A stretch of DNA of 64,000 nucleotides, taken from Streptomyces sp. A3M-1-3. Its GTDB lineage: Bacteria; Actinomycetota; Actinomycetes; Streptomycetales; Streptomycetaceae. A model generated the notes under the pieces. That model did not search any database. It was not told where the DNA came from and saw only the letters and a list, made by a program, of their open reading frames with translations. Positions 41,538 through 50,513 of this stretch are shown in pieces (position 1 is the first letter of the stretch; every line of letters starts with the position of its first letter). The stretch covers positions 184,557 through 248,556 of the forward strand of contig NZ_JANAVP010000006.1 in NCBI RefSeq assembly GCF_024213665.1. Reading direction: 5' to 3'. The position numbers and the translations under genes were made by a program.

Positions 41538-44030
41538 ATGCAGTGCACACCGCATCACCGGTCCAGATCGCGGCGAGCAGCGGCGGCCGCCGTGGCGGCC
41601 GGAGCCCTCGCCGCCTCCCTGCTCGGTGGTACCGAGGCGACCGCCAGACCCTATCCGGAGCCGGCAGCACCGTCGACCGTCTCGACAACGTTGTCCTTGC
41701 CGTCACCTCCCGGTGGCGCGAATGTACGGGTCCTCGTCTTCCACGCCTCGGCGACCCCGGAGTCGCCGGCCGTCAACGCCGGCATCGAGGCCATCGAGAA
41801 GATCGGCGCGTCCGGGCCCGCGGCCCAGCGCTTCCGGGTCGAAGCCACCGACGACGCCTCCGTCTTCACCAAGCCCAGGCTGGGCAAGTTCAACGCCGTC
41901 GTCTTCCTGACCGGCGGCGGCGACGTCCTCGACCCGGAGCAGGAGGCGGGCCTGGAGGCGTACATGGAAGTCGGCGGCGGCTTCCTCGGCGTACACGACG
42001 CGGCACGTACGGAGCCGTACTCGAGCTGGTTCACCGGCCTGGTCGGCGCCCGGCCCGCGGCCGGGAGCCCCGCGAACGTACAGCGCGCGACCGTGGAGGC
42101 CGGCGACCGTACGCATCCCGCCACCAAGGGCTTGCCGCTGCAGTGGAAGCGGCCGGACAAGTGGCTGAACTGGGCGCAGAATCCGTCCGGTGACGTCCAC
42201 ACCGTCGCGCGGGTCCGCGAGAGCACGTACCAGCCCGGCACGAGCGCCAACGGCTGGGACCACCCCGTCTCCTGGTGCCGCGACTACGACGGCGGCCGCT
42301 CCTTCTACACGGCCATGGGCGGCACGGCCGACTCGTACACCGAGGCCGACTTCCGCGACCATCTGCGCGGCGCGCTGCTCTGGACGACCCGTCTCGTACG
42401 CGCCGACTGCAAGGCCACCATCAACGCCCACTACACCGCCGAGCGCGTCACCCAGCCCAACCAGCCCGGCCAGTCGGACCAGATCGGCGAGCCGCACGGG
42501 CTGGTGACCGCCCCGGACGGCCGGGTGCTCTACATCGGCCGCGGCGGCGGTGACAACAGCGCGCCCGTCGTCACGGACTGGAACAACCCCGACATCGGCA
42601 AGGGACAGGGCCAGATCCACGTCTACGACCCGAAGACGAAGAAGGTCACCCTCGCCGGTGCGCTCACCGTCTTCGGCAACAAGGGTGGTGGCGACGAACT
42701 GGTCAAGAACGAGGAGGGATTGCTCGGCATCGAGCTCGACCCCGCCTTCCGGACCAACGGCTGGGTGTATCTGCACTACACACCGCACGCGAAGATCAAC
42801 CGCGATACGCGGATGGCCGCGCGCCGGGTCTCCCGCTTCACCCTGAACCACGAGACCAACAAGCTCGACCTCGCCTCGGAGAAGGTCCTGCTGAACTGGC
42901 CGGTGCAGATCCACAGCTGCTGCCACGCGGGCGGCGGAATGGCGTGGGACTCCAAGGGCAACCTCTACATCGCGACCGGCGACAACAACTCGTCCCGGTT
43001 CAGCGAGGGTTACTCGGGCAACAACCCGGAGCCGAACTTCAAGGGCGTGTCCTTCGCCGACGCCCGCCGCACCTCCGGCAACACCAACAACCTCAACGGC
43101 AAGATCCTGCGCATCCACCCGGAGCCGGACGGCACCTACACCCTCCCCGAGGGCAACCTCTTCACCGGCAAAGAGCCGGACGAGGGCGGCGGCAAGACGC
43201 GCGGCGAGATCTATGTCATGGGCGTACGCAACCCGGCCCGGATCTCCGTCGACCAGCGGACCGGCATCCTGTACGCGGGGTGGGTCGGCCCGGACGCGGG
43301 CGCGCCCAGCACCACCTGGGGCCCGGCCAAGTACGACACCTTCGCGGCGATCACCAAGCCGGGCAACCACGGCTGGCCGTACTGCATGGGCAACAACCAG
43401 CCGTACCGGGACCGCAATCTGCCGGATCCGAGCAAGCCGCTGGGCTGGTACGACTGCGCCAGGCCGAAGAACGAGTCGCCGAACAACGACGGCCTGGTGA
43501 ACCTGCCGCCCGTCACCTCCAACACCATCTGGTACGCCCCGCAGGGCGGCGCCCCGGACTTCCCGCGCGACGCGGCCGGCATCCCGAGCTACAAGATCGC
43601 GGAGCAGAAGCTGCTGCTGCCGTGGCTGAAGGGCGGCGGCCAGGCCACGATGAACGGCCCGGTCTACCGCTTCGACGCGGCGAGCGAGCCGAAGGACAAG
43701 TGGCCGGCGTACTGGGACGGCAAGTGGTTCGTCGGTGACTTCTACGACGGCGACCAGCCTCGGCACGCCGTGCTGACCGATCCGAAGACCGTCGGCAAGG
43801 GCGGGCTGCCGGTGCACGCCGAAAGCCTGAAGAAGATCGTCCCGGTCGGCGCGAACGGCATCCGCAACCTCATGGACTGGAAGTTCGCCCCGGACGGCTC
43901 GCTCTATGTCCTCGACTACGGGCGCGGCTTCTTCACCTCGGACTCCAAGTCGGCACTGTGGCGGGTCACGTACAAGGGCGGCGAGGCGACACCGGCCGCC
44001 GCCGATCTCGCGAGGAAGGCGGAGCAGTGA
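41538..44030 (+). CDS. Secreted ThuA domain + PQQ-type sugar dehydrogenase fusion
   Basis: An 830-aa exported protein. A signal peptide (SRRAAAAAVAAGALAASLLG) precedes a ThuA-like class I amidotransferase fold (about 60-285: VRVLVFHASATPES, GGFLGVHDAARTE) and a six-bladed glucose/sorbosone dehydrogenase propeller (about 310-815: EPHGLVTAPDGRVLYIGRGG, NEEGLLGIELDPAFRTNGWV, GEIYVMGVRNPARISVD, ITKPGNHGWPYCMGNN, LYVLDYGRGFF). Such propellers bind PQQ and oxidise sugars; ThuA proteins act on 3-keto-sugars in trehalose use. The stop overlaps the GTG of the next gene by 4 bp (GTGA), so the two are co-translated. Confidence 0.88.
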   Translation: MQCTPHHRSRSRRAAAAAVAAGALAASLLGGTEATARPYPEPAAPSTVSTTLSLPSPPGGANVRVLVFHASATPESPAVNAGIEAIEKIGASGPAAQRFRVEATDDASVFTKPRLGKFNAVVFLTGGGDVLDPEQEAGLEAYMEVGGGFLGVHDAARTEPYSSWFTGLVGARPAAGSPANVQRATVEAGDRTHPATKGLPLQWKRPDKWLNWAQNPSGDVHTVARVRESTYQPGTSANGWDHPVSWCRDYDGGRSFYTAMGGTADSYTEADFRDHLRGALLWTTRLVRADCKATINAHYTAERVTQPNQPGQSDQIGEPHGLVTAPDGRVLYIGRGGGDNSAPVVTDWNNPDIGKGQGQIHVYDPKTKKVTLAGALTVFGNKGGGDELVKNEEGLLGIELDPAFRTNGWVYLHYTPHAKINRDTRMAARRVSRFTLNHETNKLDLASEKVLLNWPVQIHSCCHAGGGMAWDSKGNLYIATGDNNSSRFSEGYSGNNPEPNFKGVSFADARRTSGNTNNLNGKILRIHPEPDGTYTLPEGNLFTGKEPDEGGGKTRGEIYVMGVRNPARISVDQRTGILYAGWVGPDAGAPSTTWGPAKYDTFAAITKPGNHGWPYCMGNNQPYRDRNLPDPSKPLGWYDCARPKNESPNNDGLVNLPPVTSNTIWYAPQGGAPDFPRDAAGIPSYKIAEQKLLLPWLKGGGQATMNGPVYRFDAASEPKDKWPAYWDGKWFVGDFYDGDQPRHAVLTDPKTVGKGGLPVHAESLKKIVPVGANGIRNLMDWKFAPDGSLYVLDYGRGFFTSDSKSALWRVTYKGGEATPAAADLARKAEQ

Positions 44031-46246
44031 GACAGCGTAACCCACGCCTCTGGACGGCCCTGCTGGCCGCTCTGCTGATGGCGCTCGGGCTGGACTCGCC
44101 CGCGGCGTACGGCCGTACGGACGAACCGGCGGCTACGGAGCAGGTCGCCGACCAGGCCGCCGACCAGATGCTCACCTGGACCGCGGGCGACCCCATCGAC
44201 CGCTATCTGTCGTTCCCCACGACGGCCGTGGCCGGCAAGGCGACGATCGTCTTCGAGAACAGCAAGGCGACCGGCAACACCACCGGCATGCCGCACACCT
44301 TGACCTTCGACGTCTCCGACCCCGAGTACAACAACGACGTCCGGCTGAACATCCTCGCCAACCCCAACGACGACCAGGGCGGCAAGCACACCGCCGAGGT
44401 CACCCTGACCCCCGGCCGGTACCTCTACCACTGCACGATCCCCGGCCACGGCCAGATGCAGGGCATCCTCACCGTCACCGAGGGCGGCGGCGAGGACACC
44501 ACGGCGCCCGAGACCTCCGCGAGGGTGGAGGGCGAGAAGAACCCCGACGGCGCGTACATCGGCTACGCGACGGTGACCGTGTCGGCCACCGACGCCGGCT
44601 CGGGCGTGGACAAGGTGGAGTACGCCGTCGGCACGGACGGCGCCTGGCAGCCGTACACCGCGCCCGTCATGGTCCATGAGGTCGGCACCCACAAGATCCG
44701 CTACCGGGCCGCCGACAAGGCCGGGAACGCGGCCGCCGAGAAGGCCGTCGACTTCGGCGTGGTGGCTCCGCCGACGGATGACAAGACGCCGCCGGAGACC
44801 TCCGCGACCGTCAGCGGGGAGAAGAACGAGCAGGGCCAGTACCTGGACATGGCGACGGTCACCGTGACCGCCTCCGACACCGGGTCCGGCGTCAACACCA
44901 TCGAGTACGCGCTCGGTTCGGGCGCCTGGCAGCCTTACAGCGGTCCGGTGATGGTCCACGAGGTGGGGACGCATCATGTCCGCTACCGGGCCACCGACAA
45001 GGCGGGCAACGCGGCGCCCGAGAAGGCGGTCGACTTCACCGTCGTGGCCCCGCCGGCCGAGGACAGGACGCCGCCCGTCAGCTCGGCGGCGGTCAGCGGG
45101 GAGACCAACTCCGACGGCGCGTACATCACCAGCGCCAAGGTGACGGTCACCGCGTCCGACACCGGTTCGGGCGTGGACAAGGTCGAATACTCGCTGGACG
45201 GCGGCCCGTATCTCGTGTACACTACGCCCGTCCTCGTCGACCGCGTCGGGCGGCACACGTTCGCCCACCGGGCGACCGACAAGGCGGGCAACACCTCGGT
45301 GGCCGGGCAGACGGCGTTCACGGTCGCGGAGGGCGGTGGCGTTCCGGCGCCCAACTGCCCCGAGTGGGACGAGCGGTTGACGGTCATCGTCGGCACAGTC
45401 GACACCGGGGTACCCAACCGCATCACCCGTAACCGCTGCACGATCAACGAGCTGATCGAGGACGAGAAGGAGTGGACCTCCCACGCCCTCTTCCTCAAGC
45501 ACGTCGACAAGGTCATCGACAAGCTGCTCTCGGACGCGGTGATCGACCAGCGCGAGCACAGGAAGATCTACCGGGCGGCCAAGCAGTCCGGCATCGGCAA
45601 GCCCGGCCAGACGGGCGGCTACCGCGACGTGTTCGACGGTACTCAGAAGTCGTTCGACAGGTGGCGCCATGTGGGCGGCGGTTCGTTCGGTCTGAACGCC
45701 GACGGCTCGATGACCAGCGGCACCACCAAGGGCGGCCTCGGCATGCTGTGGTTCCCGGAGCGGAAGTACGAGGACTTCTCGCTGAAGCTCCAGTGGCGCG
45801 ACGACGCGCCGGGCTCGGGCCACGCCAACAGCGGTGTGTTCGTCCGGTTCCCGCAGGTCCACGACCACCCGGAGGAGGCGCGCCCGGAGTGGGTCGCCAT
45901 CAAGTACGGCCACGAGGTGCAGGTGCTCGACCGGCCGGACGGCGACATGTACAAGACCGGCTCGGTCTACGGCTTCGACCGGGTGGGACTCGGCGGCGCG
46001 GGGGTCACGCCCAAGGGCACCTGGAACGACTACGAGATCCGGGTGGTGGGCCAGCACTACTCGGTCTTCCGCAACGGTGTCCTGATCAACGAGTTCGACA
46101 ACGCCGGCGGCCAGGACTTCGTTCCGGCGCGCGCCGACGACCCGGGCACCGACGGCCGGCGCTTCGCCTCCGGCTACATCGGGCTCCAGGTCCACGGCAC
46201 CACGGATGTGATCTCGTACCGCAACATTCGCATCAAGGAGCTGTGA
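44027..46246 (+). CDS. Secreted cupredoxin + Ig-like (OmpL47-type) repeats + DUF1080 protein
   Basis: A 739-aa exported multidomain protein. After a signal peptide (LWTALLAALLMALGLDSPAA) come a cupredoxin (about 50-150) with a type 1 copper site (GMPHTLTF His; YHCTIPGHGQMQG with Cys, His, Met), three Ig-like repeats (about 160-250, 258-350, 356-440) marked by ASDTGSGVDKVEY and HEVGTHKIRYRAADKAGN, a Cys-containing linker, and a C-terminal LamG-like DUF1080 domain (about 530-739: DGTQKSFDRWRHVGGGSF, ANSGVFVRFPQ). DUF1080 members include 3-keto-disaccharide hydrolases. With the preceding PQQ-type enzyme it suggests oxidation of a glycan, electron transfer to copper, then hydrolysis. Confidence 0.85.
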   Translation: MRQRNPRLWTALLAALLMALGLDSPAAYGRTDEPAATEQVADQAADQMLTWTAGDPIDRYLSFPTTAVAGKATIVFENSKATGNTTGMPHTLTFDVSDPEYNNDVRLNILANPNDDQGGKHTAEVTLTPGRYLYHCTIPGHGQMQGILTVTEGGGEDTTAPETSARVEGEKNPDGAYIGYATVTVSATDAGSGVDKVEYAVGTDGAWQPYTAPVMVHEVGTHKIRYRAADKAGNAAAEKAVDFGVVAPPTDDKTPPETSATVSGEKNEQGQYLDMATVTVTASDTGSGVNTIEYALGSGAWQPYSGPVMVHEVGTHHVRYRATDKAGNAAPEKAVDFTVVAPPAEDRTPPVSSAAVSGETNSDGAYITSAKVTVTASDTGSGVDKVEYSLDGGPYLVYTTPVLVDRVGRHTFAHRATDKAGNTSVAGQTAFTVAEGGGVPAPNCPEWDERLTVIVGTVDTGVPNRITRNRCTINELIEDEKEWTSHALFLKHVDKVIDKLLSDAVIDQREHRKIYRAAKQSGIGKPGQTGGYRDVFDGTQKSFDRWRHVGGGSFGLNADGSMTSGTTKGGLGMLWFPERKYEDFSLKLQWRDDAPGSGHANSGVFVRFPQVHDHPEEARPEWVAIKYGHEVQVLDRPDGDMYKTGSVYGFDRVGLGGAGVTPKGTWNDYEIRVVGQHYSVFRNGVLINEFDNAGGQDFVPARADDPGTDGRRFASGYIGLQVHGTTDVISYRNIRIKEL

Positions 46247-47275
46247 TCACGAACTCTTAGGAGGGTCCTCGGGGCTCTTCGCGCGGCTCGGCTGTACCCG
46301 CTTGGGCTCCCCCGGCATCTTGGGGTAGTCCGGCGGGTACGGCATGTCGCCGAGGCCGTGGTCGTGTTCGTGCCGGTCGGCCAGTTCCAGCAGGCTGTCC
46401 AGGCGGAACCGGTGGTCGTCCATGTCCGCGTGTACGTCGCCCAGTTCGGCGTACCGGGCGGGCATCGTGGCCAGGTCGAAGTCGCGGGGCTCGGCGTCGT
46501 CCACCTCGTCCCACAGCAGCGGCGCGGACACGGGCGCGTGCGGCTTGGGGCGGACCGAGTAGGCGGAGGCGATGGTGCGGTCGCGGGCGGTCTGGTTGTA
46601 GTCGACGAAGATCTTCTCGCCCCGCTCCTCCTTCCACCACTTGGTGGTGACCCGGCCCTCCATCCGCCGCTCCAGCTCGCGGCCGACCGCGATCGCCGAC
46701 CGGCGGACGTCGGTGAAGGTCCACTCCGGCTCGATCGGTACGAAGACGTGCAGCCCGCGTCCGCCGGAGGTCTTGGGCCAGCCGCGCAGCCCGTGCTCGT
46801 CGAGGAGGGCCCGCAGCTCGTGGGCGACCGCCACCGCGTCGGCGTAGTCGGTGCCCGGCTGGGGGTCGAGGTCGAGCCGCAGCTCGTCCGGGTGGTCGAC
46901 GCGGCCCCGGCGGACCGGCCACGGGTGGAAGGTGAGACAGCCCAGCTGGGCGGCCCACAGGACGGCCGCGACCTCGGTGGGGCAGATCTCGTCGGCGAAG
47001 CGGCCGCTGGGGAAGGCGATCCGGGCGGTGGGGATCCAGTCGGGCAGGTTCTTGGGGGCGCGCTTCTGGAAGAAGGACTCGCCGTCGACCCCGTCGGGGT
47101 AGCGCTCCAGGGTGGTGGGCCGGTCGCGCAGGGCGCGGGTGATCCCGTCGCCCACCGCGAGGTAGTAGCGGGCGACGTCCAGCTTGGTGAAGCCGCGCTC
47201 GGGGAAGTACACCTTGTCCGGATTGGACAGCCGGACGGTCCGCTCGCCGGCCTCCAGCTCCACCGCAGTTCCCAT
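46247..47275 (-). CDS. LigD-type primase-polymerase domain protein (NHEJ)
   Basis: A 342-aa stand-alone polymerase domain of bacterial non-homologous end joining (LigD PolDom, archaeo-eukaryotic primase fold). Motifs are LSNPDKVYFPERGFTKLDVA at the start, FHPWPVRRGRVDHPDELRLD with the metal-binding LDLDP, WPKTSGGRGLHVFVPI (His for nucleotide) and IFVDYNQTARDRTIA. It fills gaps with ribonucleotides at broken ends. Its stop abuts the stop of the convergent gene in a shared TGATCA. It diverges from the ligase gene over 87 bp; in many bacteria both parts are one LigD protein. No ku gene is in the window. Confidence 0.93.
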   Translation of the reverse strand: MGTAVELEAGERTVRLSNPDKVYFPERGFTKLDVARYYLAVGDGITRALRDRPTTLERYPDGVDGESFFQKRAPKNLPDWIPTARIAFPSGRFADEICPTEVAAVLWAAQLGCLTFHPWPVRRGRVDHPDELRLDLDPQPGTDYADAVAVAHELRALLDEHGLRGWPKTSGGRGLHVFVPIEPEWTFTDVRRSAIAVGRELERRMEGRVTTKWWKEERGEKIFVDYNQTARDRTIASAYSVRPKPHAPVSAPLLWDEVDDAEPRDFDLATMPARYAELGDVHADMDDHRFRLDSLLELADRHEHDHGLGDMPYPPDYPKMPGEPKRVQPSRAKSPEDPPKSS

Positions 47276-47362
47276 GTCGGCCACGGTAGGCCGACCTGCC
47301 GGATGGCGCATACCGGGCGCCTATACCGGGCATCCGGCGCGATTCCGCAGCAGAATCAAGGC

Positions 47363-48427
47363 ATGGATCTGCCGGTGATGCCGCCTGTGAAACCGATGCT
47401 GGCCAAGTCTGTGGCCGGCATCCCGCCCGGAATGCACTACGAGGCCAAGTGGGACGGCTTCCGTGCGATCGTCCACCGCGACGGTGACGAGGTCGAGATC
47501 GGCAGCCGGACCGGCAAGACACTCACCCGCTACTTTCCCGAGCTGGTCGTCGCGCTGCGGGCCAATCTGCCCGACCGGTGCGTCGTCGACGGTGAGATCG
47601 TCATCGCGTACGAGGGCCGGCTCGACTTCGACCGGCTGACCGAGCGCATCCACCCCGCGGACTCCCGGGTGCGGATGCTCGCCGAGCAGACTCCGGCCAG
47701 CTTCGTCGCCTTCGATCTGCTGGCCCTCGGTGACGAGGCGCTGCTCGACGCTCCCCTGTCGCTGCGGCGCACCACGCTGGCCGCCGCGCTGGCCGAGGCC
47801 GCCCCGCCGGTCCATCTGGCGCCCGCCACCACCGACATCGAGGTCGCCCGGGAGTGGTTCGAGCGGTATGAGGGCGCCGGGCTCGACGGCGTGATCGCCA
47901 AGCCGCTGGATCTCCCGTACCGGCCGGACGCCCGGCTCATGTACAAGATCAAGCACGAGCGGACCGCGGACGTCGTCGTCGCCGGATACCGCTACCACAA
48001 GAGCGGCCCCGTGCTCGGCTCGCTCCTCCTCGGCCTGCACGACGACTCTGGCCGGTTGCAGCACGTCGGCGTCTGCGCGGCCTTCCCGATGAAGCGGCGG
48101 CAGGAGCTGGTGGCGGAGCTGGAACCGCTGCGCATGGAGTCGCCGGAAGACCACCCCTGGGCCGCCTGGGCGGAGGAAGCCGCCCACGAGAGTGCCCGGC
48201 TGCCCGGCGCGCCGAGCCGCTGGTCCGGCAAGAAGGACCTGTCGTGGGTGCCGCTGCGGCCCGAGCGGGTGGTGGAGGTGGCGTACGACCATATGGAGGG
48301 GGACCGATTCCGGCACACCGCGCAGTTCCGGCGCTGGCGGCCGGACCGGGAGCCGGGCAGCTGTACGTACGCCCAGCTGGAGGAACCGGTGCGGTACGAC
48401 CTGAACGAGGTGCTCAGGACGCCGTGA
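47363..48427 (+). CDS. ATP-dependent DNA ligase (LigD/LigC type)
   Basis: A 354-aa ligase with adenylation and OB domains only. The nucleotidyltransferase motif I is HYEAKWDGFRAIVH with the adenylated Lys (about 29); motif III VDGEIVIAYEGRLDFDRL, motif IV GLDGVIAKPLDLPY and motif V YKIKHERTADVVVAGYR are all present, followed by the OB-fold ending RWRPDREPGSC. It seals DNA ends, probably with the divergent primase-polymerase. Similar pairs occur in S. coelicolor as separate genes (SCO6707/SCO6709, from memory). ATG at 47363. Confidence 0.94.
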   Translation: MDLPVMPPVKPMLAKSVAGIPPGMHYEAKWDGFRAIVHRDGDEVEIGSRTGKTLTRYFPELVVALRANLPDRCVVDGEIVIAYEGRLDFDRLTERIHPADSRVRMLAEQTPASFVAFDLLALGDEALLDAPLSLRRTTLAAALAEAAPPVHLAPATTDIEVAREWFERYEGAGLDGVIAKPLDLPYRPDARLMYKIKHERTADVVVAGYRYHKSGPVLGSLLLGLHDDSGRLQHVGVCAAFPMKRRQELVAELEPLRMESPEDHPWAAWAEEAAHESARLPGAPSRWSGKKDLSWVPLRPERVVEVAYDHMEGDRFRHTAQFRRWRPDREPGSCTYAQLEEPVRYDLNEVLRTP

Positions 48428-48491
48428 GCTTTTCGAGAGGCCGTGATCTTTCGAGAGGCCGTGATCTTTCAAGAGGCCGTGATCTTCTCCC
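48422..48491. repeat. 18-bp tandem repeat at convergent gene ends
   Basis: CCGTGATCTTTCGAGAGG and variants occur at 48422-48440, 48441-48458 and 48459-48476, with a partial unit from 48477. The first copy covers the ligase stop codon, the last encodes the KITAS C-terminus and stop of the convergent FAD oxidoreductase. The units look like duplications of that gene's 3' end. Confidence 0.85.
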
Positions 48492-49857
48492 ACTCCCTGC
48501 GGTCCGGGCCCGCCGCGTGCGGCGTGTAGCCGGGCCGGGCCGCGAGCCAGGCGCCCACCCGCTCCTGGACCTCGCCCGCGCCGTACGCCTGCGCGGGTGA
48601 CGCGGCGAGGTGACGGACCCGGGCGCGGGCCCGCATCACCTCGGGGTCGTCCAGGGCGCAGTCGAAGAGGGCGGCCACCTCGCGGGCGATCCCGGCGCGG
48701 CTGGTGCGGGTGGCGAAACGGTCGCCGATCGCCGCGTCGGCGACGACCTGGAAGTCGAACCAGGGTTTCAGGGTACGCAGCGCCCAGGCGTGGTACGCCG
48801 CGGTGAACTCAGCCGACGCGGGGGCCTCGTGCCCGTGGTGGGCGACCCACTGCGCGGCCCACAGGGCGAGCGACATGCCCTGCCCGATGGTGGGGTTGGT
48901 GTGGGTGATCGCGTCGCCGACGGGGACGATGCCCGTGGCGATGGGGCCCCGCTCGTCGTACAGCGCGCTCCACCGGTTGTCGAGACTCGCGGTGGCCAGC
49001 ACCTCGGAAAGCGCATCCGCGCCGAGGTCCAGCCAGGCGGCGCCGGGCGGGAAGGTCCGGGCCGCCGCCTCGAACACGGCCGGGTCGCGCAGCGCGCCGC
49101 GCGTGGGATCGTCGGTGTGGACGAACAGGTTCACCGCGAAGACCCCGTTGTCGGCGGGGAAGACCGCGCAGCCGGCGAATGTCCCGCCGGTCACCGCCCA
49201 GGGCCGCACCGGCCCGTCGAGCCGGCCGTCCGGGAGCCGGTACCAGCGGCAGAAGTACGCGAGCCCGGTGCGGTGCCGCTCCACGGCGGGCGGACGGCAG
49301 CCGGCCTCGGTGAGCCAGCGCTCGGTGCCGCCCCGCCGGCCGGCCGCGTCGATCACCAACTCGCCTTCGTACACCTCGGATCCGGTACGCACCCCGGTCA
49401 CCCGGGGCGGGTCGCCGGGCCGCACGTCCAGCCCGGTGACCGGTTCGCCGTACCGTACGAGGACTCGCGGCTCGGCGTGCAGCGCCGCGGTGAGCGCGCT
49501 CTCCAGCACGATGCGCCGGGCCTGGATCATGACGAGGTCCTCGTCGCCCGGCCGGGTAGGCGGGCGCTCCTCGAACCAGTCCAGCTCGTGCCGCTCGCGC
49601 GCCCCGCGCCGCAGCATGTCCGCGTACACATCGGGCAGTTCGGCGCGCAGCACGGCCCGGGCGGCGCCGAGCAGCGCGTGCGGCTGGTTCGCCTGCGGCA
49701 CGCCGGGCCGCCGCCAGCCGAAGAAGTCCGCGTCGAGACCGGCGCCCGGGGCGCGGCCGTCCCGCTCGAACACCTCGACCGTGTGACCGCGGCGGGCGGC
49801 CAGCAGGGCGGCGCCCAATCCGCCGATGCCCCCGCCGATCACCAGGAAATGCCCCAT
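48469..49857 (-). CDS. FAD-dependent oxidoreductase (monooxygenase-like)
   Basis: A 462-aa flavoprotein. The N-terminal FLVIGGGIGGLGAALLAARR (about 4-23) binds FAD; HALLGAARAVLRAELPDVYADM is typical of the halogenase/geranylgeranyl-reductase-like monooxygenases; and PVGDAITHTNPTIGQGMSLA (about 330) is the second FAD motif. The CxxxxxG halogenase Trp motif was not seen. It shares this architecture with the flavoprotein at 61506. It is convergent with the ligase and diverges from the ECF sigma gene at 49986, which may control it. Substrate unknown. Confidence 0.88.
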   Translation of the reverse strand: MGHFLVIGGGIGGLGAALLAARRGHTVEVFERDGRAPGAGLDADFFGWRRPGVPQANQPHALLGAARAVLRAELPDVYADMLRRGARERHELDWFEERPPTRPGDEDLVMIQARRIVLESALTAALHAEPRVLVRYGEPVTGLDVRPGDPPRVTGVRTGSEVYEGELVIDAAGRRGGTERWLTEAGCRPPAVERHRTGLAYFCRWYRLPDGRLDGPVRPWAVTGGTFAGCAVFPADNGVFAVNLFVHTDDPTRGALRDPAVFEAAARTFPPGAAWLDLGADALSEVLATASLDNRWSALYDERGPIATGIVPVGDAITHTNPTIGQGMSLALWAAQWVAHHGHEAPASAEFTAAYHAWALRTLKPWFDFQVVADAAIGDRFATRTSRAGIAREVAALFDCALDDPEVMRARARVRHLAASPAQAYGAGEVQERVGAWLAARPGYTPHAAGPDRREWEKITAS

Positions 49858-49985
49858 ACCGTCCCCCTTCGACCGTTGTTCTCCAGAGACTTCACGGCGG
49901 CTGCGCGAGCGAAACCCGTGGGAGTGTCCGGAGCGTTTCGTGTCTCTTCCCTAGCTAGAGGAATCGCATGCAAGGAGGTACGCAT

Positions 49986-50513
49986 ATGACCGGGGCGGAG
50001 ACCGATACCGGCCCCTGGGCGGCGGCGGCGCCACTGGTGCGCGCCGCGCAGGCGGGCGACGCGCTGGCTCTCGACGAGCTGATCGGGCTGCTCACGCCGT
50101 ACGTCACGAGGCTGTGCCGGCCCATCGCCCTCGGGGACGCGCCCGACGCCGTACAGGAGTCGCTGATCGCGGTGTTCCGCGGTCTCGGGCGGCTGCACGA
50201 CCCGATGGCGCTGTACGGCTGGGTCCGTACGATCACCGTGCGCGAGGCGGTCAAGGTGGCCCGGCGGCGGGCGGTGGAGACACCGGTCGCCGAGTTCGCT
50301 GACCGGCCGGTTCTTGACGGCACGGAACTGGCCGCCGAGGTGCATGACGTGCTGCGCGGGCTGTCGTCGGAGCACCGGGCGATCCTGGTGCTGCGTGAGA
50401 TCGAGGGACTGGACGAGCGGACGGCGGCCGAGGTGCTGGACATCTCGAGCGGCACGGTGAAGTCACGGCTGTACCGGGCCCGCGGCAACTTCCGGAAGGC
50501 GTGGAACAGATGA
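49986..50513 (+). CDS. ECF-type RNA polymerase sigma factor (copy 1)
   Basis: A 175-aa sigma-70 family protein with regions 2 and 4 only. Region 2: LVRAAQAGDALALDELIGLL, AVQESLIAVFRGLGRL and GWVRTITVREAVKVARRR; region 4: LSSEHRAILVLREIEGLDER and a helix-turn-helix ending TVKSRLYRARGNFRKAW. AAGGAGGT lies 8 bp before the ATG at 49986, which fixes the start. No anti-sigma factor gene follows; instead an SRPBCC protein overlaps by 4 bp (ATGA). It is clearly paralogous, roughly half identical by eye, to the sigma factor at 52045. Confidence 0.92.
   Translation: MTGAETDTGPWAAAAPLVRAAQAGDALALDELIGLLTPYVTRLCRPIALGDAPDAVQESLIAVFRGLGRLHDPMALYGWVRTITVREAVKVARRRAVETPVAEFADRPVLDGTELAAEVHDVLRGLSSEHRAILVLREIEGLDERTAAEVLDISSGTVKSRLYRARGNFRKAWNR

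Noticed and set aside
43958..44026. Upstream in-frame extension of the cupredoxin/DUF1080 gene
   Set aside because: It overlaps the end of the dehydrogenase gene and has no signal peptide; the GTG at 44027 gives a normal signal peptide and a GTGA overlap.
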